Both the position numbers and the translations under genes were made by a program. This document shows, in pieces, positions 44,975 through 55,940 of a stretch of 64,000 nt of DNA. The stretch comes from Meandrina meandrites (taxonomy: Eukaryota; Cnidaria; Anthozoa; Scleractinia; Meandrinidae). The notes beneath the pieces are model-generated. The model saw nothing but the letters and a program-made list of their open reading frames with translations. It searched no databases and was not told the origin of the DNA. Position 1 is the first letter of the stretch. Each line of letters begins with the position of its first letter. The DNA is taken from contig OY855915.1 of the NCBI GenBank assembly GCA_963693305.1, positions 13,921,840 through 13,985,839 on the forward strand. Reading direction: 5' to 3'.

Positions 44975-45035
44975 GCTGTAACCGTCTTGTATCCAACAAG
45001 TGTAAGTGGAATAATCACTTTGTTAAAAACACCAA
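44975..45035. repeat. Dispersed repeat, copy 2 (see 17800)
   Basis: TGTAACCGTCTTGTATCCAA followed by CAAGTGTAAGTGGAATAATC. Homolog of 17810-17870. Confidence 0.6.
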
Positions 45036-45059
45036 AAGAATGACAAAATATTAAAGCTA

Positions 45060-45320
45060 ACTTAGTGGTATTCTAGCCTAGTGGCCTATCCAACCAGAGC
45101 TTATCCTGGTTTTGGTGACATTAAGTATTTCTACTATCCCCAGGAGCTAGGAAGGTTGCCACAACATTGTATTTGCTAGAAACCATTTCCACACCTGTGT
45201 CGATGGAGACTGTGACTATGAGAGTTAAGTGCCTTACTGTGGCCTGGGCTGACACCATTACCACTTAATCCAGTCTACCACATTGACCATCAAGCCACCG
45301 CACCACCGCAGATGTTCATT
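45060..45320 (-). mobile_element. tRNA-derived SINE, minus strand, decayed
   Basis: On the minus strand, GGTGGCTTGATGGTCAATGT resembles box A, followed by GGCACTTAACTCTCATAGTC and a LINE-type end ACCAGGATAAGCTCTGG. Box B is not recognisable. Layout matches the SINE-like modules near 21 kb. Confidence 0.5.
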
Positions 45321-45503
45321 TTTAGCTTGGAAAATTAGAATTTTCTGAATTCTTACCAACAGCCCAAATTAAATCCCTCCATCAGATCCTGTTAAACTTT
45401 TGATAATCTGCTGACTAGTGCATATATTGTCCATCAGTAATTTTGCATACATTTTTCTTTTAATGATTCAATTTTCAGGATAATGGTTATGTATTATTAA
45501 CAG

Positions 45504-45603
45504 GTTAAGGCCAGGTCGTGTGGACACTACGATCGCAAAGCATTATTTTGTGACGTATTCAAGATGGGAAGGATCTTGAGCGTGTCAGGCCGTGATTTCG
45601 GGG
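45504..45603 (+). CDS. Possible internal exon, unknown gene
   Basis: Flanked by TATTAACAG and G|GTAAGC. One open frame reads VKARSCGHYDRKALFCDVFK and MGRILSVSGRDFGG. It lies upstream of copy 2 of the duplicated gene and may belong to it; copy 1 has no equivalent upstream. No domain is certain. Confidence 0.35.
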
Positions 45604-46200
45604 GTAAGCAAAACCATTTGTCTCTACTGGTTGTGCATCTTTATCTTCCAAATATTTGGATTTCAAAAATTTAAGTCTTTTTCTTGCAATTTCAGTGAAC
45701 TATGTAATGAAATGGCCATTATTTATGACAGAATTAGACGTTGAAAATCACTGCTTTATCCAAACACTCCACTAAAAGGGATCTTTTTCTCGCAGTCCAC
45801 CCGTCAAAATGTCTTAAATGTCTGAGAAAATATGAAAGAAAAGTATAAGAATCTAATGCATTCAGGGCGCCCCTGTGTGCCCCTCTCTTTCTGCCTGAAT
45901 TTTTAACTTGAAGTTTGCTTGTCATCTTTTCATGCCATGTGATAGCAGCTCAAAGGCGAGTTGGAAAGTACTTCAATCTATTATCTGTTTTCATGTGTAA
46001 TTCTCTCATGATTTAATTTAGAATCACTTCGAGCATTTTTGGCGGACCATAAATGAATATTTTAAAATAGTTTAAATGGCTTTTTGCTTTTTGATTTCCT
46101 CTCCCTGCATGCTTTTTGGTTAAAATCGAGAATTTAATATTTTCTTTTATGTTAAGACTTTATTGTTAAATTTTGAAGTCTGTTCATTTCAAGTTGAATT

Positions 46201-46500
46201 TTATTTTTCCCGATCAGTTGTCATGAATAGAAAAATTGGGCATAGACCTGGCTCTTGGCATACCCCTGGAAAGCCAGGAAATTAAATGCCAAAGATAACA
46301 CAAGGTCCAGAACAGAACATTAGGAAGACACTGTTTGGGAGAGGAAACCCAGTTTCAAGCTCAAAGGAAGAGGAAAAGCCAAACGTTTGGTGTAGATTGA
46401 TGGCCCTCATACATTGGGTTATACTGTGATGGCGCTGCAACAAATGTGTGCCCCAATACCAAAGATGAAAAGTTTTGGGAGTGCTGTCCAAATGCTATCG
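46201..46500 (+). pseudogene. Possible decayed exon upstream of copy 2
   Basis: After a pyrimidine-rich CCCGATCAG acceptor, one frame reads VMNRKIGHRPGSWHTPGKPG N, stop, then KITQGPEQNIRKTLFGRGNP and SSKEEEKPNVWCRLMALIHW V. The stop and later frame change argue for decay, or for this not being an exon. Confidence 0.25.
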
Positions 46501-46840
46501 CTGAATCAACTAATTTGCTAAAACGAACAGGTTAGAGCCATATATTTACTTTCAAAGTTATTTCTTTGGGGGGAATGTGAAATATGGTAGTCTTCAGCTG
46601 CACTTTGCAAAAGCATCCACAACTGCCCCCAAGGAGATTACTGGACAGTGACATGTAGTGAACAGTGAAGTAGATGAGCCCAAAGATGTTGCTGCATTTC
46701 ACTGTATATGAAATGGCTTCAAAACTCCAACTTCATAGGCACTTTGCATAAATGGTTTGCTGTCAGCATTAGAATAACCAAACTTATCTGTGCAACAAGA
46801 AAGTGTGTAAATATATTTTTTTCCATATTAATTTTTGCAG

Positions 46841-47697
46841 GATCTTCATGCTGTACAGCAGTGACGAAACACTTAGAGAAAGCCCATCCCTCATTATGTG
46901 ATGCTGAAGATGCCTATGGGGTGGATTACTTCGATTTACCTGTAACCAGCACCCCACAGACACCTACATGTAAGAGCTCTGAATGGCAGGACCAGCCACT
47001 GTCACCAATCTTTGGTCATTCGCCAACTGTGCAAACACAAGTTGAAGGAAATGTTTGTATCAGAGATGTTGTAACAAAATTAGTGGAAATGTTCAAGATG
47101 GCAATGACCAAGTGAATGCAGTTGCAGCTAATTGCATACCTTCTCAAGGTCTTCATTTAGAGCACATATGGATTGAACTTTCTCCATTTATTCATGGTGA
47201 CATTATTGAGACAGTGATATCCAGTGTTATCACCCTCTATTGTTATGGGAAGAGGAATTTGTTGTACATTTTATCAAAGATCTTATCTGAGCATAAGCTT
47301 AAACTTGATCAAATGCCAATTGGATTAATTGATTACAACCTACGGTTCTTCCATGAAGAGTCCGCTGTAAAACTGGAAATAGAAGACTATTATCAAGTCT
47401 GCCAAGAAACTATGATGGCACATTTTGGTCACAAGTGGATTGCCTTGAATCGGGGCCCTATGTGGCAGTATGATGAGGATGATTGTATCCCTCCCATTCT
47501 TAACAGAAATATGGAAGCTGTTGGTTATGCACCTATATCAAATGATATCAGCACACTGTGGTCAAATTTGAGTAGCAGTGAAGTTTGTGAGCTATTACAA
47601 CATGGTGTTGACCCAACAGAAATGGATAAAAGACACGGCGTCACCCAACAAAAGGGAAGACAGTCTCAAAGTAGTTGGTATCTACAAACCAGGAAAG
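46841..47697 (+). pseudogene. Unknown gene, exon copy 2 (one frame break)
   Basis: An 857-bp exon-like unit between TTTTTGCAG and AGGAAAG|GTAAGT. It reads TAVTKHLEKAHPSLCDAEDA YGVDYFDLPVTSTPQTPTC and onward to CIRDVVTKLVEMF, then after a frame change at 47070-47100 continues QVNAVAANCIPSQGLHLEHI, YGKRNLLYILSKILSEHKLK, GLIDYNLRFFHEESAVKLEI, and MMAHFGHKWIALNRGPMWQY. The same frame change is present in copy 1, so it predates the duplication or reflects an unseen intron border. Family unknown; a HEBP-like or transposase relation cannot be shown. Confidence 0.55.
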
Positions 47698-47743
47698 GTA
47701 AGTAAATATTAATATGGAATCTAATAACAGTACCACTTTCTAA

Positions 47744-47744
47744 A

Positions 47745-47792
<48 letters not shown>

Positions 47793-47810
47793 CATTATTA
47801 TTATTATTAT
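47744..47810 (+). repeat. (ATT)n microsatellite
   Basis: Same intronic tract as in copy 1, slightly different in length. Confidence 0.97.
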
Positions 47811-47974
47811 GAGAAGAAAACCAAGTGACTAGGGTGTATATATTTACTTTCATGGTGTATGTAATAAGTCTCATTTAAAAAAAATTGTACATGTTGGTAA
47901 GGTGGTTTCACATTTACAGCAATTACTGTAAAATAACTGGTGTGTTTTCCTTTCTTTTGTACATTTGTTTTTAG

Positions 47975-48062
47975 GCACTTGTTAATATTGCTGGCCTGGG
48001 ACCAACACAACTTAAAAAGAGGATCAGTTTTGTCTGGATTTTCTACAGATGCTTCTATCGAG
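47975..48062 (+). CDS. Possible second exon, copy 2
   Basis: Between TTTGTTTTTAG and GAG|GTATAT, one frame reads ALVNIAGLGPTQLKKRISFV WIFYRCFYR. Copy 1 has TAG in this frame (TTCTAGAGA instead of TTCTACAGA). The phase does not join the preceding exon cleanly, so either the frame or the junction is wrong. Confidence 0.25.
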
Positions 48063-48864
48063 GTATATGCAGTTCTTTTCTCAATTAAATGTTGCAGGGT
48101 TCATATTCTGATATGGGGACATTTTTCTACATTAAACTACAGTGTGAGCACATGTACACTATAATCCTTAAGATCCTAACAATGCCAACTTTCAATAGCA
48201 GCCTTAGCAGTGCCTGGAGTATCCATTTATAAGTCTGAATATCAAAATATGTCAGGGCTACGCAAACCTACTTTTTAAATAAAACTTCAGTGCTGGGCAC
48301 CTCAGGTTTGATGATATGGAGCCTTCTTAGAGAACATGCTTGTAGCTCATAATAGTGTTATGAAAATGAAAGAAGAACTTTGACTGATTCTTAACAAAGT
48401 GAGTAATCAAATTTCAAGGCCGATGAACAATTATAGCTCACGACCCAGTCCGCCGTAGCTTGCATAGGACAAAATAGTTTTTCAGTAGTGGTTTGCAAAA
48501 ATTAAACTTGATTTTAAGATCACAAGGAAACTTGCCATTGATAATGTCCACATGAAATGTTTATTGTTTAGCAGCTTTCATCGTTAGACTGTGGTTTTGG
48601 TCAACTTTGGCCAATTTGATTCTCAACACTGTCATTGTTAAAAAGTGAAACTGCCATGGAAATTAAAAAATAAACACTGTTTACTTAGCCCTCAATCAGT
48701 CAAAATATAGTTAAGTATCTGAGTTGAATAGAAGTGCCTTTGAAAGAAATTTATTTGTGTTAAAACCAATGTACATCGTACACAGTCTGTTGTTAACTAA
48801 CAGACTGGTGCAGTCATTGATCTGATGAGAAGGAATATTTTCAGGCTTAAAAAATCAGTGGCGT

Positions 48865-49846
48865 GGTAGGATTTGGGGCGTGAGCATGCAAAAAATTATG
48901 GTCTGTAAGGGGGGGTCACTCAAAATAATTACACTGGAGTGTTGTAATGACTGTATCTATAATAGTGCAAAAATCTGACCAGAATGATCAACAAAGGGTT
49001 TCCAAGGTTCCGAAAAAAAAAATAAATTCTCCTCTGGGACCATGCCCCTGGGCCCCCCCCCCCTGGGGAATCTAATCAATCTGGAATCTAATTTAATCTG
49101 GAATCTAATCAACTCAAACCCACAAACTATTTGGCTGCAAATACAGCTAACACAAACCAAGAAACAAGCCCCATCAATAAAAACAGTTAATCAGTGCAAT
49201 TGCTATAGCATCAATAGCAATAAGAAAAGTCTATGAGAATACCCAAAATAGTGCTTCTGAAGTTGTGAAAAATCTAAATATTTCTGGAAAGCACGCCCGC
49301 ACACCTCTCCGATGTTCAGAAACTCATAAACTCAAGCACACCAACTATCAATACACTCCCGTCAATAAAAACAAGTAATCACTGCACAAACATGCAGACG
49401 AAGCAGCCATGAGTTAATATGTTGTGACTATGGTTATCGCTTTAAACTACAATTGTGTAGCTTTATATATAAGTAAGTTTAATTTTTACTTCCCTTTTTG
49501 GGAGTGGGTTCATCTAAGAAATTTATTATTAACGGGAGTTGCCAAGGCAAAAAAATTTTGATGGTGCAAATGGGTCGTTAGATATTGCAGAGGCTACCTA
49601 TAAAATTCCACCGCACTCCCCCCCCCCCCCCCCTCCCATAAAATATAAACGGCCCTTACCATATATTTAATAAGGAGCCATGTGGGAGGCCGGGGTAGGG
49701 GGTGTTGGTTAATTAGTACTTAAGTAAACTTTTGGTCTTGTTGCACTTTTTTATTAAACCCTCACCCCCCCCCCCCCCCCCCCCCCGGCAAACTGATAAT
49801 TATTGCACAGTCCCTAATTTAAACACTAAATAAACAAGCAATTAAT
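48865..49846. other. Non-coding, C-tract-rich repeat debris
   Basis: Includes GTAAGGGGGGGTCACTC, a C10 near 49057, C14-16 at 49619-49634 and C22 at 49765-49786. These are typical of decayed hAT-like or other G/C-tract elements. No gene seen. Confidence 0.45.
49765..49786 (+). repeat. Poly-C tract, 22 bp
   Basis: Uninterrupted run of C. Its reverse complement is G-quadruplex-capable. The length in an assembly is unreliable. Confidence 0.9.
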
Positions 49847-49918
49847 GTGATTAAAAATCAAACACTGAATAGGAAGTCATTGTTTGTTATACATGTACAG
49901 TGGATTTTAATTCCTCAT

Positions 49919-50146
49919 TTGCTATTGTGTTCTTCAAGCGATGCGTTTGAGCCAAAATACTCAACTTGGCCAATGGATGAATTAGAAGAGAGAAGAAAGG
50001 AACAAAACTGTTTCAATGCCTCGGTTGCAAAAAATGCGACTGAAGGACTCACTTATTCAGAAGGGGAAATGCTAGTTGTAGGTGAAAATGAAAGAAAATT
50101 AGATGTGATGAAAATCACTCATATTTCTTTGGGGTCATCTTTTTAG
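49919..50146 (+). CDS. Possible exon, unknown
   Basis: The frame reads CSSSDAFEPKYSTWPMDELE ERRKEQNCFNASVAKNATEG, acidic and charged, and ends at a stop at 50144-50146. Composition is protein-like but without domain or splice support. Confidence 0.28.
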   Translation: MLLCSSSDAFEPKYSTWPMDELEERRKEQNCFNASVAKNATEGLTYSEGEMLVVGENERKLDVMKITHISLGSSF

Positions 50147-51180
50147 GTTTCATTTCTAGGTTTGTGTTTGTAGTTAGTTTTCTTTTCGGGAAGGAAAACT
50201 CCCTTTCCTGTAATTTTGTTGAATCAGCGCTATCCAGTTCCCAATATGGTTTATCATAAGCCACCACCTCATTTTTCACTCGCTCTTTTTCGCGCTGCCC
50301 CTCAACAAGCCAAACGCCTTCAACAGGGTAGTTTACCTTTGAGATTATTTGAAGAAAATGAATAATTTAAATTATGGTTTTTGATTATTGATTTTTAAGT
50401 TTGATTTTTTTATTTTGATTTTTTTTATTTTATCGTGAATAGATGATATTTTTAGCTCTTTGTTAGTTTGCATGTTCCTTTGTTCACTGAGTTAACATGC
50501 CTAATTAGTTATTCACATTTTTTGTTTGCAGCACAAGAACGCGTACGTGGTAGAATGGCGGCGTTCGTGGGTTGCGGAGGAACAGCTTGATTCCAATATT
50601 GTCAGTGGATGGAAAAATAAAAATACGAAATAGCCAGAGACATTGAATCAGGTTTTGCGAAAAAGGCAGCGAGTGTATTTTAGTATTTCTTGCGTCAAAG
50701 GGCCTTTTGCTATAACTTTTGCAATCATCTTAAAGCTGATCATAAGTGCCGCTAATTTTAACAAAACATGTATCCTTGATCAGTGACTGTGGATCACGTG
50801 ATACTTATCGTTTGACTCATACACGCACAAATAGCGCTAACATTGCAACACTATTACGAGTTCGCGTACGACCCGCCTGATACGAAAGATGTCGTCGTTC
50901 ATAACATCAATAGTTTCCCTTGTAGTTATAAAGCAACAAAAAACAACAACAACGATAATATTAACAGCAGCACATCTTATTTTTCGGGACCTATTGCTTC
51001 CGTAATGTCAAAATAAGATTTCCCAAGACAGTTAAAAATAATAGTTCTAAATTGGTCATATGATGTCATATTTTAGAGTTTGATAGAGCCGAGTAAAAAA
51101 CTCATGCCCCTCCTACACTAAAATATGTTGTTTTGTAAAGATGATTAACAGTCATTACTTTATTAACGTAGTATGTGGAG
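50147..51180. other. Non-coding, nothing recognised
   Basis: T-rich stretch at 50380-50440. CpG-containing sequence at 50530-50610 and 50860-50890. No supported gene. Confidence 0.35.
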
Positions 51181-51269
51181 CCCCACGTCTTACGGGCTGT
51201 GCAGCTTGTTCTGTAAATCTTCCACTGAACTACGATAAACTGTTACTTTGGTCGACGTTTGATAATTGT

Positions 51270-51385
51270 AAACACGTAGTCCAGTGCAGTGCTTTGGCCA
51301 TGGGTTCGATTCCCGTCGGGGACTCCGAATTTTTCTTTGTCCCATGCTGGTGTCATTGTTGAAAAAGATCATCTTCATTATTTAT
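51270..51385 (+). mobile_element. tRNA-derived SINE, 5'-truncated
   Basis: Starts within the tRNA-like head: GGCCATGGGTTCGATTCCCG (box B) then TCGGGGACTC and the body TTTTTCTTTGTCCCATG, ending in GTTGAAAAAGATCATCTTCA. Box A is missing. Same family as the copy at 51508. Confidence 0.8.
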
Positions 51386-51507
51386 CACCGAGCTTAAAAT
51401 CTACCCTCTTTATTATTTACTACACAATTGATGATTTCGACATCCTAGCAGTATGCAGGACGCGTGTCACATATCAACCTAGTAAATGGCCAAGCTCACC
51501 ACGAGTC

Positions 51508-51640
51508 TCTCGTAGCTCAGTTGGTTAGAGCTCCCAACCGGTATCTGGGAGGCCATGGGTTCGATTCCCGTTGGGGATTCAGAATTTTTTCTTTGTCCCA
51601 TGTTCGTGTCATTGTTGAAAAAGATCATCTTCATTAGTCG
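51508..51640 (+). mobile_element. tRNA-derived SINE, near full length
   Basis: TCTCTCGTAGCTCAGTTGGT TAGAG is a good box A and D arm. CTCCCA...TGGGAG is an anticodon-type stem with a nine-base loop. GGGTTCGATTCCC is box B. The 3' body TTTTTTCTTTGTCCCATG and GTTGAAAAAGATCATC match the 51270 copy. The acceptor stem does not close, so it is not a tRNA gene. Confidence 0.85.
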
Positions 51641-53395
51641 GTAAAAATGTCGGAGGAAAGCCGACAAAAAAGATGGAAAATAGTCGCGGAAAAATTCAAG
51701 GAAAATGTCGAGGTAAAAATTTGATAAAAAAATTCCGAAAGAAAGTTGGGAAAAAAAATTGGAGATTAAAGGGGAGAAAGAAAAACAGGAGAAAAGGCGA
51801 GAAATCTTTTTTCCTAAATTTTTTCCGACTCTTTTCCTTCTGTTTTTCTCGATTATTTTCGATTATTTTTCGAGTTTTTCTCAAAGGTTTTCCCGATTTT
51901 TTCTCGAAGTTTTTGCGAATTCCCTCTCGACCGTTTCCCGTCAGTTTCTCGACTATTTTCCGTTCGATTTTTCTGACGTTTTCCCAATTTTTTCTCGACT
52001 TTTCCACCAACCTCTCCCCGCCTTTTTTATTTTTTCCCACTCTTTGCTGCAATTTACTTTTTTCCCGTTCCTTGGCTAAATTTTTTGCGCCTTTTTCTCT
52101 TCTCAAATTAGAGAAAAAATTGGAAAAAATCAGGGGAAAAAAGACGAGAAAAACTCGAGAAAAAAACTTTTTTTGAGTTTCTTATTATTTTTTCGAATTG
52201 CCGCTCGAATGTTTTCGGACAGTTTAATGAATATTTTCCAACGTTTTTATCAATTTTTCGGACGTTTTCCCAATTTTTCTCATCTTTTTCACCAAATTCT
52301 CCGTGCCTTTTTTTCTCAATTTTTTTTTCTTTCTTCTTACTTTCCTATTTTCTCCAGTTTTTTCCCGACTTTTTTGAGAATTTTTCCTGTCGTTGCTGCC
52401 AACTACTTTCCCGACTACTGCTCGAAATTTTTTCCTTTTTTTTTTTTGATTTGTTTCCGAATTACTAATCGACTACTTTCCGAAAAAATATTGCAGAAAA
52501 ATGGGGAAAAACACTTCGGAAGAAAAGTCGGAAAAATGTCGAAAGAGGTAACAAAGTTCACGCAAAAAATTGGGGAGAGGGTAAAAAATGTCGCTTAAAA
52601 ATTTAAAAAAATTTCAGGAGAAAAGTTGAAAAACAATTGGATATATTTAGTGGAGAAAAAAAAAAGGTGAGAAATTATCAAAAAAAGACTTTTTTCTCTT
52701 CTTTCTTTCATAATTTTTCTCCGACTCTTTTCTGGAATTTACTTTTTCCCCGATTTTTGCTTAATTGTGTTTTAGAATTTTTTTACAGAAAAAAATAGGA
52801 AAGAGTTTCACGGAAAAGAGTAGCGAACAAAATTGGAGATAAAAGTGGAGAGAAAAACAAGAGAAAAGGCCACAAATAGTCTAGAAAGAAAGAACCGAGT
52901 TTTTTCCCTCTGCCTTTTTTTCTCGAATTTTTGTTTTGATTATTTTCTCGATTTTCAGGGTAATTTATTCTAAGCTTCATTTATCGTTTTTATTCCACGT
53001 TTCTTCCAAACTTTTCTCGTCGACTTTTTCTACACTATAAAATAAACTGGAAAATAAATGGAGAAAATAAGCGGGAAAAGTCGGGAAAAACTAAAAAAAG
53101 CCTCCAGGAAAAAAAGGAAAAAAATTTCATGCAAAACCGGGGAAAAAGAAAAGAATGTCGTGTTTAAATTTTAATAAAAATGAGTGGAAAAAAAATTTCA
53201 AAAAAAATGCTGGAGAAAAAAAGGGAGAAAGAGTTGAGAAAAAAACTATTTTCTCACCTTTTTTCCAACTTTTTCCGAAGTTTTTCGCGACATTTTTCTG
53301 AATTATTTTCGATTATTTTTCGAGTTTTTCTCTATTTTGTTCGAATCCCCTCTCGACTGTTTTCGAAAAGTTTAACGAATATTTTCTGAAAAAAA
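51641..53395. repeat. Degenerate repeat of alternating A/G and T/C blocks
   Basis: Top-strand purine-rich blocks (51641-51800, 52110-52170, 52490-52690, 52780-52900, 53040-53250) alternate with pyrimidine-rich blocks. Units of about 400 bp share landmarks such as ATTATTTTCGATTATTTTTC at about 51850 and 53300, and TTTAAYGAATATTTTC at about 52223 and 53370. Words of the type TCGGGAAAAA and TTTTCCGACT dominate. Long ORFs on both strands follow from the biased composition. It passes directly into the 20-bp satellite. Confidence 0.75.
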
Positions 53396-53397
53396 AC

Positions 53398-54628
53398 GAA
53401 AGGCAAACGAAGTTAATCGTAGGCAAACGAAGTTAAACGTAGGTAAACGAAGGTCGGCGTAGGCAAACGAAGTTAAACGTAGGGAAACGAAAGTTAACGT
53501 GGCCAAACGAAGGTAAACGTAGGCAAACGAAGGTAAACGTAGGCAAACGAAGGTTAACGTGGCCAAACGAAGGTAAACGTAGGCAAACGAAGGTAAACGT
53601 AGGGAAACGAAGGTTAACGTGGCCAAACGAAGGTAAACGTAGGCAAACGAAGGTAAACGTAGGCAAACGAAGGTTAACGTGGCCAAACGAAGGTAAACGT
53701 AGGCAAACGAAGGTAAACGTAGGGAAACGAAGGTTAACGTGGCCAAACGAAGGTAAACGTAGGCAAACGAAGGTAAACGTAGGCGGACGAAGTTCAACGT
53801 AGGGAAACGAAGGTACACGTAGCCAAACGAAGGTAAAGGTAGGCAAACGACGTTAAACGTAGGGAAACGAAGGAAAACGTAAGCAAACGAAGTTAAACGT
53901 AGGCAAACGAAGTTAAACCGAGGCAAACGAAGTGAAACGTAGGGAAACGAAGTTAAACGTAGGCAAACAACGGTAAACGAAGGCAAACCAAGGTAGACGT
54001 AGGAAAAGGAAGGTAAGCGCAAGCAAACGAACATAAACGTAGGCAAACGAAAGTAAACGTAGGCAAACGAACGTAAACGTAGCGAAACGACGTTACACGT
54101 AGGCAAACGAAGGTAAAGTTAGGCAAAGTAAGGTAAACGCAGGCAAACGAAGTTAAACATAGGGAAACGAAGGTAAACGTACACAAACGAAGGTGAACGT
54201 AGGCAAACGAAGTTAAAAGTAGGCAAACGAAGGTAAACGTAGGCAAACGAAGGTAAACGTGGGCAAACGAAGTGAAACGTAGGGAAACGAAGTTAAACGT
54301 AGGTAAACGAATGTAAACGTAGGCAAAGGAAGGTAAACGTAAAAAAATGAAGGAAAACGTAGATAAACGAAGTCAAACGTAGGCAAACGAAGGTAAGCGT
54401 AGGCAAAGGAAGTTCAACGGAGACAAACGAAGTTAAACGTAGGCAAACGAAGTGAAACGTAGGGAAATGAAGTGAAACATTGGTAAATGAAGGTAAACGT
54501 CGGCAAACGAAGGTAAACGTAGGTAAATGAAAGTAAACATAGGCAAAGGAAGGTAAACGTTGGCAAATGAAGGCAAACGTAGGCAGATGAAAGTAAACGT
54601 AGACAAACGAAGTTAAACGTAGGCAAAA
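53398..54628. repeat. 20-bp satellite with 60-bp and 120-bp higher-order structure
   Basis: About 61 units of AGGCAAACGAAGGTAAACGT and variants. At 53500-53775 three-unit (60-bp) blocks repeat almost exactly, each with a GGTTAACGTGGCCAAACGAA unit, and alternate between AGGC and AGGG at one position to give a 120-bp period. From about 53780 onward the order is lost and units drift. Reverse-strand ORFs of up to 244 codons (FVCLRLPSFAYV-type, 20-residue period) are open only because 60 is divisible by three and the unit lacks stops. Confidence 0.95.
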
Positions 54629-54639
54629 TAGAAAATAGC

Positions 54640-55138
54640 TGAAAATTGTGAATCGGATTGCATGGTTTTGACTCTTTGCAATATGCTTTCCTGGTTTCCT
54701 TGCGAGATTCCAACGTGCAGTGTTGTATTGAGATCTTTGAGCCCTGCGATAAACGCTTATGGGTGTAACCTGTTTTCGGCTAAGCATCACCATTGCATTA
54801 TCCAGTATCCTAATTATATTGTTGAATGTGCACCCTTTCTCGAAAAATTTTTGGCCCAATATTATTATGTCAAAACCAAAAGTGCTAAAACCCCACTTTT
54901 CTCTTGTGCCATTTTAAAACGCGCAACTAAGAAAAATGAAAAACTGCGTTCTGAAAAGGTCGCACTGAAAAGATAAACTACTGCAAATTTCGTGACTTCT
55001 CAAAGCAACAGCTGTAAAGGGTTAAAACACACTCTGAGACCAGCAGTTTCAAGATTCTGAAAACACTCACCCGAAAATTGAATTATTCTTTAAAAACATG
55101 CCCTCGCTCAAAGAATAAGCAAATGCCTTTTTATTCTA
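54640..55138 (+). repeat. Module B, partial copy 1
   Basis: Diverged homolog of 56487-57030 and 58036-58537. It contains GTATTGAGATCTTTGA, GATAAACGCTTATGGGTGTA ACC and the TTTTCGGCTAAGCA stretch. The first part is replaced by the satellite. Confidence 0.85.
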
Positions 55139-55640
55139 AGCCCCCCTCCCCCTTTCAAAGTTGTTGCTTAAAGGTTTGAATAGAATCCTGAAATTCGGAC
55201 AACATTGATCACGGGGAGAAGGGGCGACAGAAGATGACTAAATATGAAAATGTCTTGAATGAAATTCTTTATCGCAAGATCGATGTCTAAAGCCTCTTTG
55301 AAATTGGTTGTAGAAATGAACTGTCTAACTGAACAGACGTCATGCTACAGCATCAAAGTACACTTCGAATGCACAGTAAATAGGCTAATTTCAGATTGCT
55401 TCAATAATTAATTTCAATCTCAAAATTGATCTTAAAATCACATTCTTGAAATTTCAATTATTGGATAAATAAGCACAAGTACACGGCCCAACCTTTGAAA
55501 TCGGAGATAGATCAATCAACATGTGTACAAGTGCTAAACTATAACAATAGACTGGTGATTAACTGAGTGCGCACTCGATGTCACTCAACATCCGGCGGAA
55601 GTCAGTTATAGCCAAGGGATTTCGAGGTGGCTAAATGGTA
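55139..55640. other. Non-coding, repeat-like
   Basis: GGATAAATAAGCACAAGTA at about 55463-55481 also occurs at 28079. No gene seen. Confidence 0.35.
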
Positions 55641-55814
55641 TCGCTGCAGCGCGGCTGATATAAATTAAAGGAGAAGTTCACTCCAGAATGGCCATTTATT
55701 TTCTTTACGCCAATAAAACGTTTATACAAAAATATGTTATTCACCAAAATTTCAGCATCCAACGAGCGCTAAATCCCTACGAAATCTTTCTCTAAAGTAG
55801 CCCAAAATTCGACA

Positions 55815-55862
55815 ACTGAACGCCGCCATCTTGGAGCTAGTAATGTACGCGTGACGTCAAAG
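55815..55862. promoter_or_regulatory. YY1-type and CRE-type promoter sites
   Basis: CGCCGCCATCTTGGAG matches the YY1 consensus (reverse of CAAGATGGCGGC). GTGACGTCA shortly after is a CRE/ATF site. They lie about 90-120 bp upstream of the ATG of the THAP-like exon, a usual arrangement for TATA-less promoters. Confidence 0.45.
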
Positions 55863-55940
55863 AGTTCAGCCTGAAGTTTAGCGGGAAAATTTAAGTACTC
55901 GAAACTCCTTGTTTCTTTGTAGTGGCTTTTGTTTGTCAAA

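Larger units (their letters stand above)
46682..48864 (+). repeat. 2.2-kb segmental duplication, copy 2
   Basis: Partner of 38069-40297. Base identity is very high over long runs, including introns and the flanks of the microsatellite, which points to a recent duplication. It ends at CAGTGGCGT, where a different GGTAGGATTTGGGG sequence begins. Confidence 0.95.

Noticed and set aside
46841..47697. Assigning the duplicated gene to a transposase or HEBP-like family
   Set aside because: I could not identify catalytic residues or a motif; a profile search would be needed.
51508..51585. Functional tRNA gene
   Set aside because: Box A and box B are good, but the anticodon loop has nine bases, the acceptor stem does not close, and a SINE body follows.
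51673..52598. ORFs of 167, 136 and 141 codons on both strands
   Set aside because: K/R-rich on one strand and F-rich on the other, as the purine/pyrimidine composition dictates. No protein-like complexity.
53372..54246. Long minus-strand ORFs (244, 137 and 97 codons) as genes
   Set aside because: They are translations of the 20-bp satellite in several frames; all frames stay open because of the unit sequence.
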